A DNA stretch of 10,773 bases, taken from contig LCEZ01000015.1 in NCBI GenBank assembly GCA_000995845.1, positions 1 through 10,773 of the forward strand. The letters run 5' to 3'. Below, piece by piece: positions 1 through 5,297 of the stretch (positions are counted from its first letter, which is position 1; each line of letters begins with the position of its first letter). The DNA is from Parcubacteria group bacterium GW2011_GWD2_43_10 (lineage in GTDB: Bacteria > Patescibacteriota > Patescibacteriia > Veblenbacterales > UBA10138). The translations under genes and the position numbers were made by a program. The notes beneath the pieces are model-generated. The model made no database searches and was not told the DNA's origin. It worked only from the letters and a program-made list of their open reading frames with translations.

Positions 1-160
1 GTTGTTTTATCTATATTAGTAATCTCAAAATACGCCATATGCGCATCATATAGCTTTGGCTGATATTTTCAAATATTGCTCTTAACGCCAGGGCGCGGGG
101 CACTGCCTGCCTCCCGTAGGGATGGGACGATGCCTGCCTGCGGTAGGCAGGTTAGAACCG
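1..160. other. Non-coding flank downstream of the redox operon
   Basis: No credible gene is visible here on either strand. The left part is AT-rich and holds two small perfect palindromes: ATGCGCAT at 39-46, and the arms ATATTT/AAATAT at 63-76. The right part (about 91-153) is GC-rich and carries two tandem palindromic repeat copies, listed separately. Because the regulator gene ends at 161, this is the 3' flank of the minus-strand operon. No hairpin followed by a clear U-run on the minus strand was found, so the operon's terminator is not identified. Confidence 0.6.
104..153. repeat. Two tandem copies of a GC-rich palindromic repeat
   Basis: Two copies spaced 27 bases apart start at 104 and 131. 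Both begin TGCCTGCCT and share GTAGG further on, with 17 of 23 aligned positions identical. The second copy is a clean hairpin: CCTGCCT at 133-139 pairs with AGGCAGG at 145-151 around a 5-base loop. In the first copy the outer arm no longer pairs, and a smaller stem (TCCC with GGGA, 112-122) is possible instead. A related GC-rich palindrome sits inside the ATPase gene at 9004-9034. Short repeats of this kind are, from memory, common in Parcubacteria-like genomes. Confidence 0.6.
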
Positions 161-499
161 CTATAATGAACGGAAAGACGAACTTTGCTTTCCGGACGTT
201 CCTGTTTTAGGGGTACTGCTTGCCATTCTAAAACTGAAGAGAATAGATGGAATATTGGTGAGGCCGGGGCATTTTAAATGATAATAAACCTTTCTACCTT
301 TGTGTTTAGAACTAACAATACCGGCGTTGCGAAGCACCATAAGGTGCTGGGAGAGGTTTGCCTGTCTCATTCCTGTCGCGAGTTCTATATCGGAAACCGT
401 GAGCTCACCCTGTCTCAGAAGGTATAGCACCTCAAGGCGCTTGGGGTTAGCGAGGACTTTTAGTAGTTCAGCGTGCTGCCTTAATACCTTGTTAAACAT
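161..499 (-). CDS. ArsR/SmtB-type winged-helix transcriptional regulator
   Basis: A 112-residue cytoplasmic DNA-binding protein. Residues 11-75 match the ArsR family: LLKVLANPKRLEVLYLL, then the helix-turn-helix with recognition helix QANLSQHLMVLRNAGIV (46-62), then a basic wing ending KVYYHL (70-75). ArsR proteins normally repress their own operon and release DNA on metal binding or thiol oxidation. The usual ELCVCDL metal-binding cysteines are absent (here ELTVSDIE), and the only cysteine is C77, so the inducer cannot be read from sequence. It is the last gene of the run, 6 nt after the DsbA-like gene. The tail after residue 78 is Ser/Thr-rich and unlike the helical end typical of the family, so a frameshift near the 3' end is possible. 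The ATG at 499 fits both spacing and homology. Confidence 0.9.
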   Translation of the reverse strand: MFNKVLRQHAELLKVLANPKRLEVLYLLRQGELTVSDIELATGMRQANLSQHLMVLRNAGIVSSKHKGRKVYYHLKCPGLTNIPSILFSFRMASSTPKTGTSGKQSSSFRSL

Positions 500-505
500 A
501 TTCGG

Positions 506-1234
506 TTACTTATTAAATTTCTCTTTAATCGCTGCAACGATAATTTTATCCCATAGGTCAAGTGGAATAGCCCCTGTTATACGGTGACCGTTCACAAAAA
601 AGGTTGGCGTACCAGTAACCCCCGCCGCTACTCCAGCCTCAAAGTCAGCTTTGACTTGTCCTAGGGTGAGGTGGCCGTCGCGGCAGCGGTTGAATTTCAC
701 TACATCAAACCCTAAGGACTGTGCCAAAGAACCATAGAAGGCAGTACCTAGGCCTTCTTGATTCGCGAACAGAGCGTCGTGGTACGGCCAATACTTATCC
801 TGCTGTGCGGCACAACGAGCCGCTTCAGCAGCGGCTAGTGCTTCATTGTGAACATCTACAATGGGAAAATCCCTATAGATAAGGCGCACGGCCTCGGGAT
901 ACTTCTGCAACACCTGCTTTAGTATGGGTTCTTCTTGCTGTGTAAATGGACACTGAAAATCACCAAATTCTACTATCACCACAGGTGCATCACGCGGCCC
1001 CACTCCAGGAGCATTATCAATCACCACATTATATAGCTTAGATGTTGGCTGCTCTGATGCACCAGGCAGTTTAGTGTATCCACCAATAATTTCGGACTCA
1101 GGCTTAACTCCTAGTGGTTGCAGGAAGAGTGGGATACCAAACCACAACACCAGCCCACCACCTACCAACCACAACCACGACCTACGATACCATGGTCTAC
1201 GTCGAGGAACAGGTTGTGGTACTGAGTTATCCAT
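506..1234 (-). CDS. Membrane-anchored DsbA-like thioredoxin-fold protein with CPFT site
   Basis: A 242-residue protein with a basic N-terminus (RRRPWYRR), one membrane anchor (about 19-40) and an extracytoplasmic DsbA-like domain (about 66-240). The family signature is clear: VEFGDFQCPF at the active site, RDFP (121-124), a cis-proline loop GTPTFFVNG (208-216, cis-Pro P210), and two further cysteines, C141 and C184, placed where related proteins often carry a structural disulfide. The active site reads C95-P-F-T98, so the resolving cysteine of the CxxC is missing. The codon is ACA, two changes from a Cys codon, which argues against a simple read error. A single-cysteine site cannot make its own disulfide, so disulfide isomerase, chaperone or glutaredoxin-like chemistry, or a metal-binding role, is more likely than plain oxidase activity. 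The gene lies 11 nt after the 87-residue gene and 6 nt before the regulator. Confidence 0.88.
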   Translation of the reverse strand: MDNSVPQPVPRRRPWYRRSWLWLVGGGLVLWFGIPLFLQPLGVKPESEIIGGYTKLPGASEQPTSKLYNVVIDNAPGVGPRDAPVVIVEFGDFQCPFTQQEEPILKQVLQKYPEAVRLIYRDFPIVDVHNEALAAAEAARCAAQQDKYWPYHDALFANQEGLGTAFYGSLAQSLGFDVVKFNRCRDGHLTLGQVKADFEAGVAAGVTGTPTFFVNGHRITGAIPLDLWDKIIVAAIKEKFNK

Positions 1235-1245
1235 ACCTTAATAGT

Positions 1246-1509
1246 TTACCCACCAAGGCATTGCTTATATTGATCCGGGTGATGGCTCATGTGCTCACGC
1301 CATGTAGCTTCGGTGTAACCAGCTGGTGGCAAACATGGATTTGTCGGGTCCTCAGCTTGTTTGGCCTGACTATAGTTAAGTAGCTGACCGTCAGGTGTAC
1401 TGAGCGTACCTAGCTCTCGCCAACTCTGCCAGCCTTGAAACACCCAAACTCCACCAAGTATGAGTACCAATCCCATGAGTGCGAATAAAATTTTCTCAAC
1501 TCGTAACAT
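1246..1509 (-). CDS. Small membrane-anchored Cys/His/Met protein, function unknown
   Basis: An 87-residue protein with a single N-terminal membrane segment (about 7-25) and a short extracytoplasmic part. The C-terminal block 58-85 looks conserved in type: PCLPPAGYTEATW, then REHMSHHPDQYKQC. It puts C59, H73, M74, H76, H77 and C84 close together, a ligand set suited to copper or zinc, or to a disulfide between C59 and C84. The protein ends CLGG, so a cysteine sits four residues from the C-terminus. It lies 5 nt after the double thioredoxin gene and 11 nt before the DsbA-like gene, so it is probably translated with them. I do not recognise a named family. I vaguely recall similar short proteins with a W-x-x-HM-x-HHP block in Patescibacteria. 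Metal binding is inference. Confidence 0.8.
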   Translation of the reverse strand: MLRVEKILFALMGLVLILGGVWVFQGWQSWRELGTLSTPDGQLLNYSQAKQAEDPTNPCLPPAGYTEATWREHMSHHPDQYKQCLGG

Positions 1510-1514
1510 ATGAA

Positions 1515-2327
1515 CTAAGATGAAGGATTGGGCTTAGGTGTTACTGCCTGATTGAGTTGCAGATCATAGTATGTACCCATAAGTTTTACACCGTCGCGTA
1601 AAACGTATGTACCACCTTGTTCCGTACTGCCGACCTGAGGCCAAACATTTTGAAACGCCGGGTACACCTCAAGGTCTCCTACTATGATAACTGTGGGAAG
1701 ATAACTAATCTTGTACTCTTGAATCAATTCTTTTGCCTCCGGACTTTCTGCTGTTAGCACCTTATCTTCGGTCACGTTGACACCAAGATTCTGAAGCGCA
1801 ATGGCATTATTTGTTACATCATAACAACTACTACAGTCAACTGGTGTTATGTAAGTAGTACGGAAAAGACCCCGTACTTTGTCACTAACTACCTCATGGT
1901 AAGGTGCGGGCACAGAGTAAATAAACGTACCATCACCTGGCACACTGGTTTGTGCTAGGAATTGCTCAAGCTCAGTTCCTCGTGAAGTTTCTCCACTCAC
2001 TATTACAGCTGGAAAACTCTCTAATTTATGAGAGGATATATAGTGTTTACCATCTTCGGTCGTGCCGTCAATTTGTATGATGGAACTAAACACTACCTGT
2101 TGCTTTTGCAAAGCATCAAGGAATGGCTTAGGGCTTGTGCAAGTCTGACATGTGCCGTCAACCACAACCACTACATCCAACCGAGAAGGCCGAACTATTT
2201 CTTCTTTATCTCGGACGCGGGCAACAGCCTCGGGGACGTTATTTAACAGTGCTACCAAACGTACGCCTGCCAACACAATCAGTCCACCTACCAGAATGAT
2301 AAGTATGATATTAGATAATCTTTTCAT
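1515..2327 (-). CDS. Membrane-anchored protein with two thioredoxin-like domains
   Basis: With the ATG at 2327 this is a 270-residue protein. It has one N-terminal membrane segment (about 7-27) and two consecutive thioredoxin-like domains outside the membrane. Domain 1 has a beta strand VVVVVDG leading to C60-Q-T-C63 and a proline loop SFPAVIV (P106). Domain 2 has C165-S-S-C168 and the loop YLPTVIIVG (P211). Spacing from CxxC to proline is similar in both (43 residues), which indicates an internal duplication or tandem fusion. Two intact CxxC motifs suggest a dithiol relay that could be fed by the CcdA-type protein of the same operon. Start choice is uncertain: an ATG at 2345 overlaps the stop codon of the preceding gene and adds six residues (MLNVFY) before the basic MKR. 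The further open frame up to 2438 lies inside the preceding gene and is unlikely to be used. It ends 5 nt before the 87-residue gene. Confidence 0.85.
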   Translation of the reverse strand: MKRLSNIILIILVGGLIVLAGVRLVALLNNVPEAVARVRDKEEIVRPSRLDVVVVVDGTCQTCTSPKPFLDALQKQQVVFSSIIQIDGTTEDGKHYISSHKLESFPAVIVSGETSRGTELEQFLAQTSVPGDGTFIYSVPAPYHEVVSDKVRGLFRTTYITPVDCSSCYDVTNNAIALQNLGVNVTEDKVLTAESPEAKELIQEYKISYLPTVIIVGDLEVYPAFQNVWPQVGSTEQGGTYVLRDGVKLMGTYYDLQLNQAVTPKPNPSS

Positions 2328-2338
2328 ATAGAATACAT

Positions 2339-2650
2339 TTAGCATCCACCAACTTGGTTGGGTAAAGTACTTCCTCCTGAGGCTGATACCGGTGTAGTGG
2401 CGGTAGCGGAGGCAACTGCGGGTGATAGCGTTTGCCATGTTCGCAGAGCTTGATGTAGTCGTGTAAGTTCGATTGTTTCAAGTACCGAGATAACCAAGAG
2501 TATGGCGAGCGCAGAGACAACAAGTGTCTGGCGATTTAGTTTGAATGAGATTACATCTTTGTTGTCATCTACTGGTTTATTAACTTCTGTTTCAACCGAA
2601 CTGTCTTGTTGTAGTGTCGGATCGTCTTGTGTATGGTGATGAGTAAGCAT
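2339..2650 (-). CDS. Short single-pass membrane protein ending LPNQVGGC
   Basis: A 103-residue protein of unknown family. Residues 1-36 are polar with an HHH near the start and many Asp/Glu/Gln, and there is no domain I recognise. A membrane segment runs from about 41 to 58 (LVVSALAILLVISVLE). Residues 75-95 form a Ser/Thr/Ala/Gly-rich flexible linker, and the chain ends with LPNQVGGC (96-103). K31, K37 and R40 before the membrane segment suggest the N-terminus is inside and the tail outside. The same ending, LPSQVGGC, terminates the upstream 213-residue protein. This protein therefore seems to be mainly a membrane anchor plus linker presenting a C-terminal cysteine. It follows the 213-residue gene by 36 AT-rich nt without a Shine-Dalgarno sequence, and its stop overlaps an alternative start of the double thioredoxin gene. 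Confidence 0.82.
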   Translation of the reverse strand: MLTHHHTQDDPTLQQDSSVETEVNKPVDDNKDVISFKLNRQTLVVSALAILLVISVLETIELTRLHQALRTWQTLSPAVASATATTPVSASGGSTLPNQVGGC

Positions 2651-2686
2651 AAATTTAGAAAATTAGAAAAATTAATTAAGTAAGGG

Positions 2687-3328
2687 CTAACAACCACCGA
2701 CCTGCGAAGGAAGAGCGCCTGAAGGCGTTGGTGCCTGACCGGCGACTGACCCGCCTGCTTTTTGTACAGTAGGACCAGGGAAGAACACGGCTTTCCATCG
2801 ATTAACCTCGGCAAGAATTTCACTATCAGCCATTTCTGGATACTGCTGCAATAAATAGAGGGCGACACCTCTCATAGCAGCCGAGTGTGCACAACCGCAA
2901 GCTGGTTTACCATCGGGGAATACCAATGTAGTCGCACCACAACAAAACTCACAAGCAGTCTGACTGGCTATTGAAATATAGCGCTGTTGAAGATCGCCAG
3001 AGAGGGTTATAGTGCCGGAGCCACGGTCAAAATTTTCTAAGATAGTCATAGCGCTGGCAGCGTCGTCGAAATTTACCCCAAGTTCAGTACCGTAGCGCTC
3101 TGGTATACCATGGGGAAGTATATCTGAACTAACAGTAGAGCTCCCGTTATAAGGTTTGGCTACAGCGACTGAACTACTACTTCCCGCAGCCACAGCCGCT
3201 GGTAACAAGTCATGCATAGCTACCATGTGCCACTGATTCAACAAGAGAAAACCACCAGCCACGAACAACAGGACAAGCTCTAAGGGTCGACCAAGCGCGT
3301 GGCGGATTAAAGAATGTTTTAAAATCAT
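2687..3328 (-). CDS. Membrane-anchored Cys-rich protein (CEFCC/CGCAH) ending LPSQVGGC
   Basis: A 213-residue protein. Residues 15-30 form a membrane anchor, followed by a Ser/Ala-rich stretch (44-70) and then a compact domain from about 75 to 185. That domain contains IPERYGTELGVNF (75-87), LSGDLQQRYISI, C126-E-F-C129-C130, the strand TTLVFPDGKPA, then C144-G-C146-A-H148-S and a helix with MRGVALYLLQQYP. A Gly/Pro/Ala linker (191-205) precedes the tail LPSQVGGC (206-213). Five cysteines and a histidine grouped within 23 residues suggest a metal site (copper, zinc or Fe-S) or a thiol-redox centre. The CGC-H part loosely recalls PCYCGC-type proteins, but I cannot assign the family with certainty. 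From memory, homologues in uncultivated bacteria also end in VGGC; this is unchecked. The gene follows the 175-residue gene by 24 nt. Confidence 0.85.
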   Translation of the reverse strand: MILKHSLIRHALGRPLELVLLFVAGGFLLLNQWHMVAMHDLLPAAVAAGSSSSVAVAKPYNGSSTVSSDILPHGIPERYGTELGVNFDDAASAMTILENFDRGSGTITLSGDLQQRYISIASQTACEFCCGATTLVFPDGKPACGCAHSAAMRGVALYLLQQYPEMADSEILAEVNRWKAVFFPGPTVQKAGGSVAGQAPTPSGALPSQVGGC

Positions 3329-3352
3329 AGGTTAAGTAATTAAGATTTAAGT

Positions 3353-3880
3353 TTACTCATTGCAGCAATCGACCAATTTGCTGACAATATCCTCTTTTGT
3401 CCAGGGCGTTACCGACTTGCCAGCGTCATGGACATTAAGTTGCTGAGCTCCTACCTTTGTTACACCTGACACATCAATGAGCTTCAAACGTAAAGCCCAG
3501 AACAACGAATACACTTCATAGGCTCTGTCGAATATTAGTTTAGCCTCATTAGTTTTTCCGTCCGAATACAGTTTGGTGCCAACCTCCATCAGGCGCATGG
3601 TGGCAGCTAAGAGATGTTTGCTGATGCACCAGGTCTCACCTTCATTTTGAGGAACCATACGCGCCAGGAGAGATTTTCTTATTTCCCTGGTCTGACTTAA
3701 CAAATCAAGATAGGTTGGTTTATTTGTTTTTTGGGCAGTGAAGAAGAAGTGCTCCTCTAGACTCACCAGATTCATAATCGCCAAGCTCAAGTCCTCTTCC
3801 GTAGACAGATCGACGTTGCCGGAGGCCTTAAGTTCGTTAATTTTTTTAATGAGTTCATCTTGGTTAATAGGTGTATTCAT
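3353..3880 (-). CDS. Soluble all-helical protein of unknown function
   Basis: A 175-residue protein without signal peptide or membrane segment, so probably cytoplasmic, which sets it apart in an operon of surface and membrane proteins. It looks almost entirely helical. The most family-like stretch is 36-131: MNLVSLEEHFFFTAQKT, GETWCISKHLLAATMRLMEVG (81-101), then NEAKLIFDRAYEVYSLFWAL (111-130), the last resembling a TPR-like helix. C85 and the pair C172-C173, two residues from the end, are its cysteines. The ATG at 3880 is preferred because it starts 5 nt after the CcdA-like gene ends. A longer open frame to 3937 would run into that gene and adds nothing recognisable. Similar proteins seem familiar from Patescibacteria next to CcdA-type genes, but no function is known to me. 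A sensor, scaffold or thiol-delivery role on the cytoplasmic side would be guesswork. Confidence 0.82.
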   Translation of the reverse strand: MNTPINQDELIKKINELKASGNVDLSTEEDLSLAIMNLVSLEEHFFFTAQKTNKPTYLDLLSQTREIRKSLLARMVPQNEGETWCISKHLLAATMRLMEVGTKLYSDGKTNEAKLIFDRAYEVYSLFWALRLKLIDVSGVTKVGAQQLNVHDAGKSVTPWTKEDIVSKLVDCCNE

Positions 3881-3885
3881 AGGTT

Positions 3886-4674
3886 CTAAATATAGAAGAT
3901 AAATAGGCCGAGCAATATGGTAATTATTCCGCCCCATAGCCTGATTGCGTTGAGATTATCTCGTTTCCAAGCTTGTAGCTTATCAAGAACCGCATGCTGA
4001 CTAGCGAGCAGTAATACAATTACCAAGGGTGATACAAACAGGATGTTATACCACAGTAGATAACCGATTCCTCGGAGCTTAGTTTGAGCATCGTGGAGTA
4101 ATCCCAACACCATGAGGTAAGGCCCGCCAGTGCAAGGAAACTCACACAATCCAACCAACATTCCTAGCAAAAAAACAGCTGGAATTGAAGTTCTTCGCAT
4201 TAGGTCAGCAATCTTGCTGTGAGCGGCGCGCGGAATTTGTAATTTGATGGGAAAGGCAGGGAAAAAGTAGTTAATCAAGTTGATTGTGCCCAAACCAATC
4301 AGCAAAAGCGCACCAAGTCGTCCCATAAAGTGCGGGGTATTAAATAGGTGCAGTGCTTGTAGTATTCCCAAACCAATAGCAAGGTACGCCACGTATATAC
4401 CCGAGATGTAGATAAGGCCTATTTGCAATATACGAGCCCGACCGAATGTACCAAGAGAGAACAAGAATGCAATGGTAAGGAGCAAGATAGAGAACGCACA
4501 TGGATTGATACTGTCAATAAGCGCCGCCAATGAAACCAACGGAAAAAGCTTGGTCCCACCTGATGATAAATTCCAGATGAATACCGTGGCGCCGCTAGAA
4601 GACTTTAGGAACAGTAAAGCTGCCAGCACCACCAGCGCGAACGTAGTGAATAATATGAATTTTCTCTGCTTCAT
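3886..4674 (-). CDS. CcdA/DsbD-type transmembrane thiol electron transporter
   Basis: A 262-residue polytopic membrane protein with about seven helices. An N-terminal helix (6-24) precedes the core. The CcdA hallmark cysteines are present: D54-SINPC59-AFS in the first core helix and L176-CEFPC181-TGGPYL in the fourth. In this family the paired membrane cysteines take electrons from cytoplasmic thioredoxin and pass them to thioredoxin-like proteins outside, for cytochrome c maturation, disulfide isomerisation or copper-site assembly. No cytochrome c or haem gene is visible here, so the partners are more likely the double thioredoxin and DsbA-like proteins downstream. C177 is an extra cysteine next to the catalytic one. 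The core length fits CcdA; the N-terminal helix is an addition. The gene starts 3 nt after the DUF1573-like gene ends. Confidence 0.92.
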   Translation of the reverse strand: MKQRKFILFTTFALVVLAALLFLKSSSGATVFIWNLSSGGTKLFPLVSLAALIDSINPCAFSILLLTIAFLFSLGTFGRARILQIGLIYISGIYVAYLAIGLGILQALHLFNTPHFMGRLGALLLIGLGTINLINYFFPAFPIKLQIPRAAHSKIADLMRRTSIPAVFLLGMLVGLCEFPCTGGPYLMVLGLLHDAQTKLRGIGYLLWYNILFVSPLVIVLLLASQHAVLDKLQAWKRDNLNAIRLWGGIITILLGLFIFYI

Positions 4675-4677
4675 ACA

Positions 4678-5214
4678 TTACGGTGTCACCTGGGCTTTAA
4701 TTTCGAATACAAGCTTCTTACCGTCCGTAGTTTCCACAAAGACATTGCGTGAAATTGGTCCTACACCGGCTGGCCCGTGGGCAGCTGGATCAAATACAAC
4801 TTCTATCTGCGCCTCCTGACCCGCTGGTAGCTCCTCGTTAATGGTTGGAACGGGACTACCATGACCCTCCATACTGAACGGACCTACTCGCCTATCTGCT
4901 AGAAGTAACGTAGCACTAGTACACATACATGAGGTGTAGAGCTTGCGCACCGTAAGAGGAGATGATACGGCATTATTGATATTAAAGAGTACAGTGACTT
5001 TCCCACTGGCCATTGAGATAGTACCAAAATCGTAGGCCGTTTCTAAGGTAGACAAGGCACTGTCCGAAACCGCTCCATTCTGACTCTGGGCTGAAGGTGG
5101 CGATAATGCTATAAGTGCACCCACCAACAGGAACATACCAACACCTATACCAAGAACTATCCATGTTGTGCTCCTATGGTTGATTGCTGCATGATGATGA
5201 GATCGATGAGACAT
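4678..5214 (-). CDS. Membrane-anchored DUF1573-like protein with CMC motif
   Basis: A 178-residue protein with a His-rich cytoplasmic start (H3, H6-H8, H12), one membrane segment (about 18-38) and an Ig-like extracytoplasmic domain (about 57-177). DUF1573 features are visible: AYDFGTI, GKVTVLFNINN, PLTVRKLYTSC96-M-C98-TSA, an LPAGQEAQIEVVFDP segment (129-143), and a final strand block NVFVETTDGKKLVFEIKAQV. The CxC pair is where related proteins carry conserved cysteines, and it could bind copper or be a redox substrate. It is the first gene of the nine-gene run, with the CcdA-type gene 3 nt downstream, a pairing common for this family. AGAAG lies about 8 nt before the ATG at 5214, the nearest thing to a Shine-Dalgarno sequence in the window. 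The 79-base gap upstream holds a terminator-like hairpin and an operator-like array. Confidence 0.88.
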   Translation of the reverse strand: MSHRSHHHAAINHRSTTWIVLGIGVGMFLLVGALIALSPPSAQSQNGAVSDSALSTLETAYDFGTISMASGKVTVLFNINNAVSSPLTVRKLYTSCMCTSATLLLADRRVGPFSMEGHGSPVPTINEELPAGQEAQIEVVFDPAAHGPAGVGPISRNVFVETTDGKKLVFEIKAQVTP

Positions 5215-5233
5215 AAATTCTTCTGATTAATAA

Positions 5234-5260
5234 TAAAAAACACCACTGTATATGGTGCTT
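5234..5260 (-). terminator. Probable intrinsic terminator after the 156-residue gene
   Basis: Read on the minus strand, AAGCACCA (5260-5253) can pair with UGGUGUUU (5245-5238) around a 7-base loop, giving an 8-bp stem with one G-U pair. The stem runs into UUUUUUAUU. It sits 34 bases after the stop at 5294 and before the gene starting at 5214. The stem is short and only four pairs are G-C or wobble, so strength is uncertain. Confidence 0.5.
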
Positions 5261-5276
5261 AGGGAATCTATGTCGC

Positions 5277-5297
5277 AACCTAGGTAGGTTAACCTAC
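5277..5297. promoter_or_regulatory. Candidate operator: three alternating AACCTA/TAGGTT half-sites
   Basis: The sequence reads AACCTA (5277-5282), GG, TAGGTT (5285-5290), AACCTA (5291-5296). The last two form a perfect 14-base palindrome, GTAGGTTAACCTAC, at 5284-5297, and the first pair is an inverted repeat spaced by two bases. On the minus strand the lowest half-site overlaps a -35-like TTGCGA (5278-5273), with TATACA (5252-5247) 20 bases further on, inside the terminator-like hairpin. A dimeric regulator, perhaps the ArsR-type protein encoded at the operon's end, could bind here to control the gene run starting at 5214. The palindrome overlaps the stop codon of the preceding gene. Regulator identity is inference. 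Confidence 0.4.

Noticed and set aside
104..121. On the minus strand the bases resemble the conserved 16S rRNA segment CCTACGGGAGGCAGCAG.
   Set aside because: One base is inserted and the match stops at once on both sides; the likeness comes from the palindromic repeat, not an rRNA gene.
2346..2438. Longer reading frame for the double thioredoxin protein starting at 2438.
   Set aside because: It lies wholly inside the preceding membrane protein gene and encodes a basic stretch with no signal before the clear MKR plus membrane helix start.
3328..3885. TAGGTT sites at 3328 and 3880 as extra operator half-sites.
   Set aside because: They are single six-base matches, about as many as expected by chance in this length, and not paired.
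3881..3937. Longer start for the 175-residue protein at 3937.
   Set aside because: It runs into the CcdA-type gene; the ATG at 3880 follows that gene by 5 nt.
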